NCBI GenBank assembly: GCA_025356715.1 | Contig: JANXRU010000196.1 | Span: 1 to 32,235 of the forward strand | DNA length: 32,235 bases | Direction of reading: 5' to 3' | Source of the DNA: Bacteroidota bacterium | Lineage (GTDB): Bacteria; Bacteroidota; Bacteroidia; B-17B0; B-17BO | Shown here: positions 31,413 to 32,235 of the stretch, piece after piece | Layout of the letters: every line of letters begins with the position of its first letter | Position numbering within the stretch: position 1 is the first letter of the stretch | Position numbers and translations under genes: made by a program | Notes under the pieces: model-generated | Told to the model about the DNA's origin: nothing | What the model saw: the letters and a program-made list of their open reading frames with translations, nothing else | The model's database searches: none

Positions 31413-32235
31413 TTAAGGAACTTCAACAGCATTCAACAATTCATTAATAATATATTCCGTTGTAATATTTTCTGCCTCTGCTTCGTAGGTTAAGCCAATA
31501 CGGTGACGCATCACATCCACGCAAACAGCACGAACATCTTCAGGAATAACGTAACCTCTGCGCTTTATAAATGCATACGCTTTAGCTGCTAAAGCCAAGT
31601 TAATACTCGCACGTGGCGAACCTCCGTAAGAAATTAACGGTGCAAACTTTTCTAAACGATTTTCTTTAGGGAAACGAGTTGCAAAAACGATATCTACAAT
31701 ATAGCGCTCAATTTTTTCGTCCATATAAACATCCTTCACTACATTTCTAGCAGCAATAATATCTTCTGGCTTTAACACCACATTTGGAGATGACATCCCT
31801 TCTTTAGAAATATTGGAAGCAATAATTTTTTTCTCTTCTTCCTTAGTCGGATATGAAATCACTACTTTCAACATAAAACGGTCCATTTGCGCTTCTGGCA
31901 ATGGGTATGTTCCTTCTTGATCAATAGGATTTTGAGTTGCTAATACTAAAAAGGGGTTTGGTAATTTAAAAGTTTGATCACCAATGGTTACTTGCTTTTC
32001 TTGCATTGCCTCTAATAGCGCAGATTGAACCTTTGCCGGAGCACGGTTAATCTCATCCGCTAATACAAAGTTGGCAAAAATAGGTCCTTTACGGATTGAG
32101 AATTTTTCTTCTTTTTGATTATAAATCATAGTACCAATTAAATCGGCTGGCAACAAATCTGGCGTAAATTGTATACGACTAAATTGCGCATCCACACATT
32201 TAGCAAGTGTATTAATTGCTAATGTTTTAGCCAAA
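31413..32235 (-). CDS. MoxR-family AAA+ ATPase, N-terminus cut by window edge
   Basis: The gene runs off the right edge. The visible 273-274 residues start at the end of the Walker A motif (LAKT; the preceding GxPG lies outside). DLLPADLIGT and the Walker B region FVLADEINRAPAKVQSALLEAMQE follow, then VLATQNPIDQEGTYPLPEAQMDRFML (sensor 1 and the family box; about 104-129), and a lid domain ending SYGGSPRASINLALAAKAYAF and VRAVCVDVMRHRIGLTYEAEAE. These are diagnostic of MoxR. It is the first Bat-operon gene seen here and would act as an ATP-driven chaperone on the VWA partners encoded downstream. Its true start lies beyond 32235. Confidence 0.95.
   Translation of the reverse strand, partial: LAKTLAINTLAKCVDAQFSRIQFTPDLLPADLIGTMIYNQKEEKFSIRKGPIFANFVLADEINRAPAKVQSALLEAMQEKQVTIGDQTFKLPNPFLVLATQNPIDQEGTYPLPEAQMDRFMLKVVISYPTKEEEKKIIASNISKEGMSSPNVVLKPEDIIAARNVVKDVYMDEKIERYIVDIVFATRFPKENRLEKFAPLISYGGSPRASINLALAAKAYAFIKRRGYVIPEDVRAVCVDVMRHRIGLTYEAEAENITTEYIINELLNAVEVP

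Overview
The window is about 32 kb of AT-rich, gene-dense chromosome that reads as Bacteroidota (Flavobacteriia/Sphingobacteriia-like). The lineage call rests on several things: a C-terminal type IX secretion sorting domain, a complete Bat (aerotolerance-type) operon, a prolyl-type S9 peptidase of the Bacteroidota DPP IV form, a WbqC-family/lepB pair, sigma-A promoters of the TTG...TAnnTTTG type, and start sites that mostly lack Shine-Dalgarno sequences. I see no rRNA, tRNA, CRISPR array, transposase, integrase or prophage. No stretch over 300 bases lacks a gene.

Layout. 1-270: a segment with clearly different composition (about 46% GC against about 25% just after it) that cuts the 3' end of a small exported-protein gene and may be a chimeric contig end. 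798-2463 (minus): WbqC-family protein and signal peptidase I. 2536-3989 (plus): release factor 2, with its programmed +1 frameshift intact, and an ArsC-like reductase. 4039-6959 (minus): a patatin-like phospholipase followed by a putative porin, one operon with a good promoter. 7100-9283 (minus): DPP IV, divergent from a LytTR response regulator (9559-10302, plus). Then murF (plus) and a secreted Asp-box protein with a T9SS tail (plus), closed by a strong terminator. 13935-14059 is a MITE/REP-like intergenic element. 14059-17734 (minus): queE downstream of a wbpD-wbpB-tviB nucleotide-sugar operon. 17840-19906 (plus): an RsuA/RluF-like pseudouridine synthase, an M23 peptidase and a small lipoprotein. 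19915-21144 (minus): SpoIIE-type phosphatase. 21288-22703 (plus): anmK and crcB. 22710-32235 (minus): the Bat operon, moxR (cut by the window edge) - DUF58 - BatD-like fusion - batA - batB - batC - batD - dinB-like - batE.

How the genes work together. The Bat block is a MoxR ATPase with three VWA proteins (DUF58, BatA, BatB), TPR proteins (BatC, BatE) and membrane-anchored partners (BatD and a BatD-like protein). It probably forms one envelope-associated complex. murF, anmK and the M23 peptidase all concern peptidoglycan synthesis, recycling or trimming, but they are not in one operon. The wbpD/wbpB/tviB trio makes part of a UDP-diacetamido-uronic acid for a surface glycan; the aminotransferase and epimerase steps must lie elsewhere. 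Most of the window is ordinary core genome. The points most worth a second look are the fused BatD-like protein, the DinB-like gene inside the Bat operon, the two related inverted repeats, the MITE/REP-like element, the repeat-like DNA inside the batD signal-peptide region, and the odd first 270 bases.
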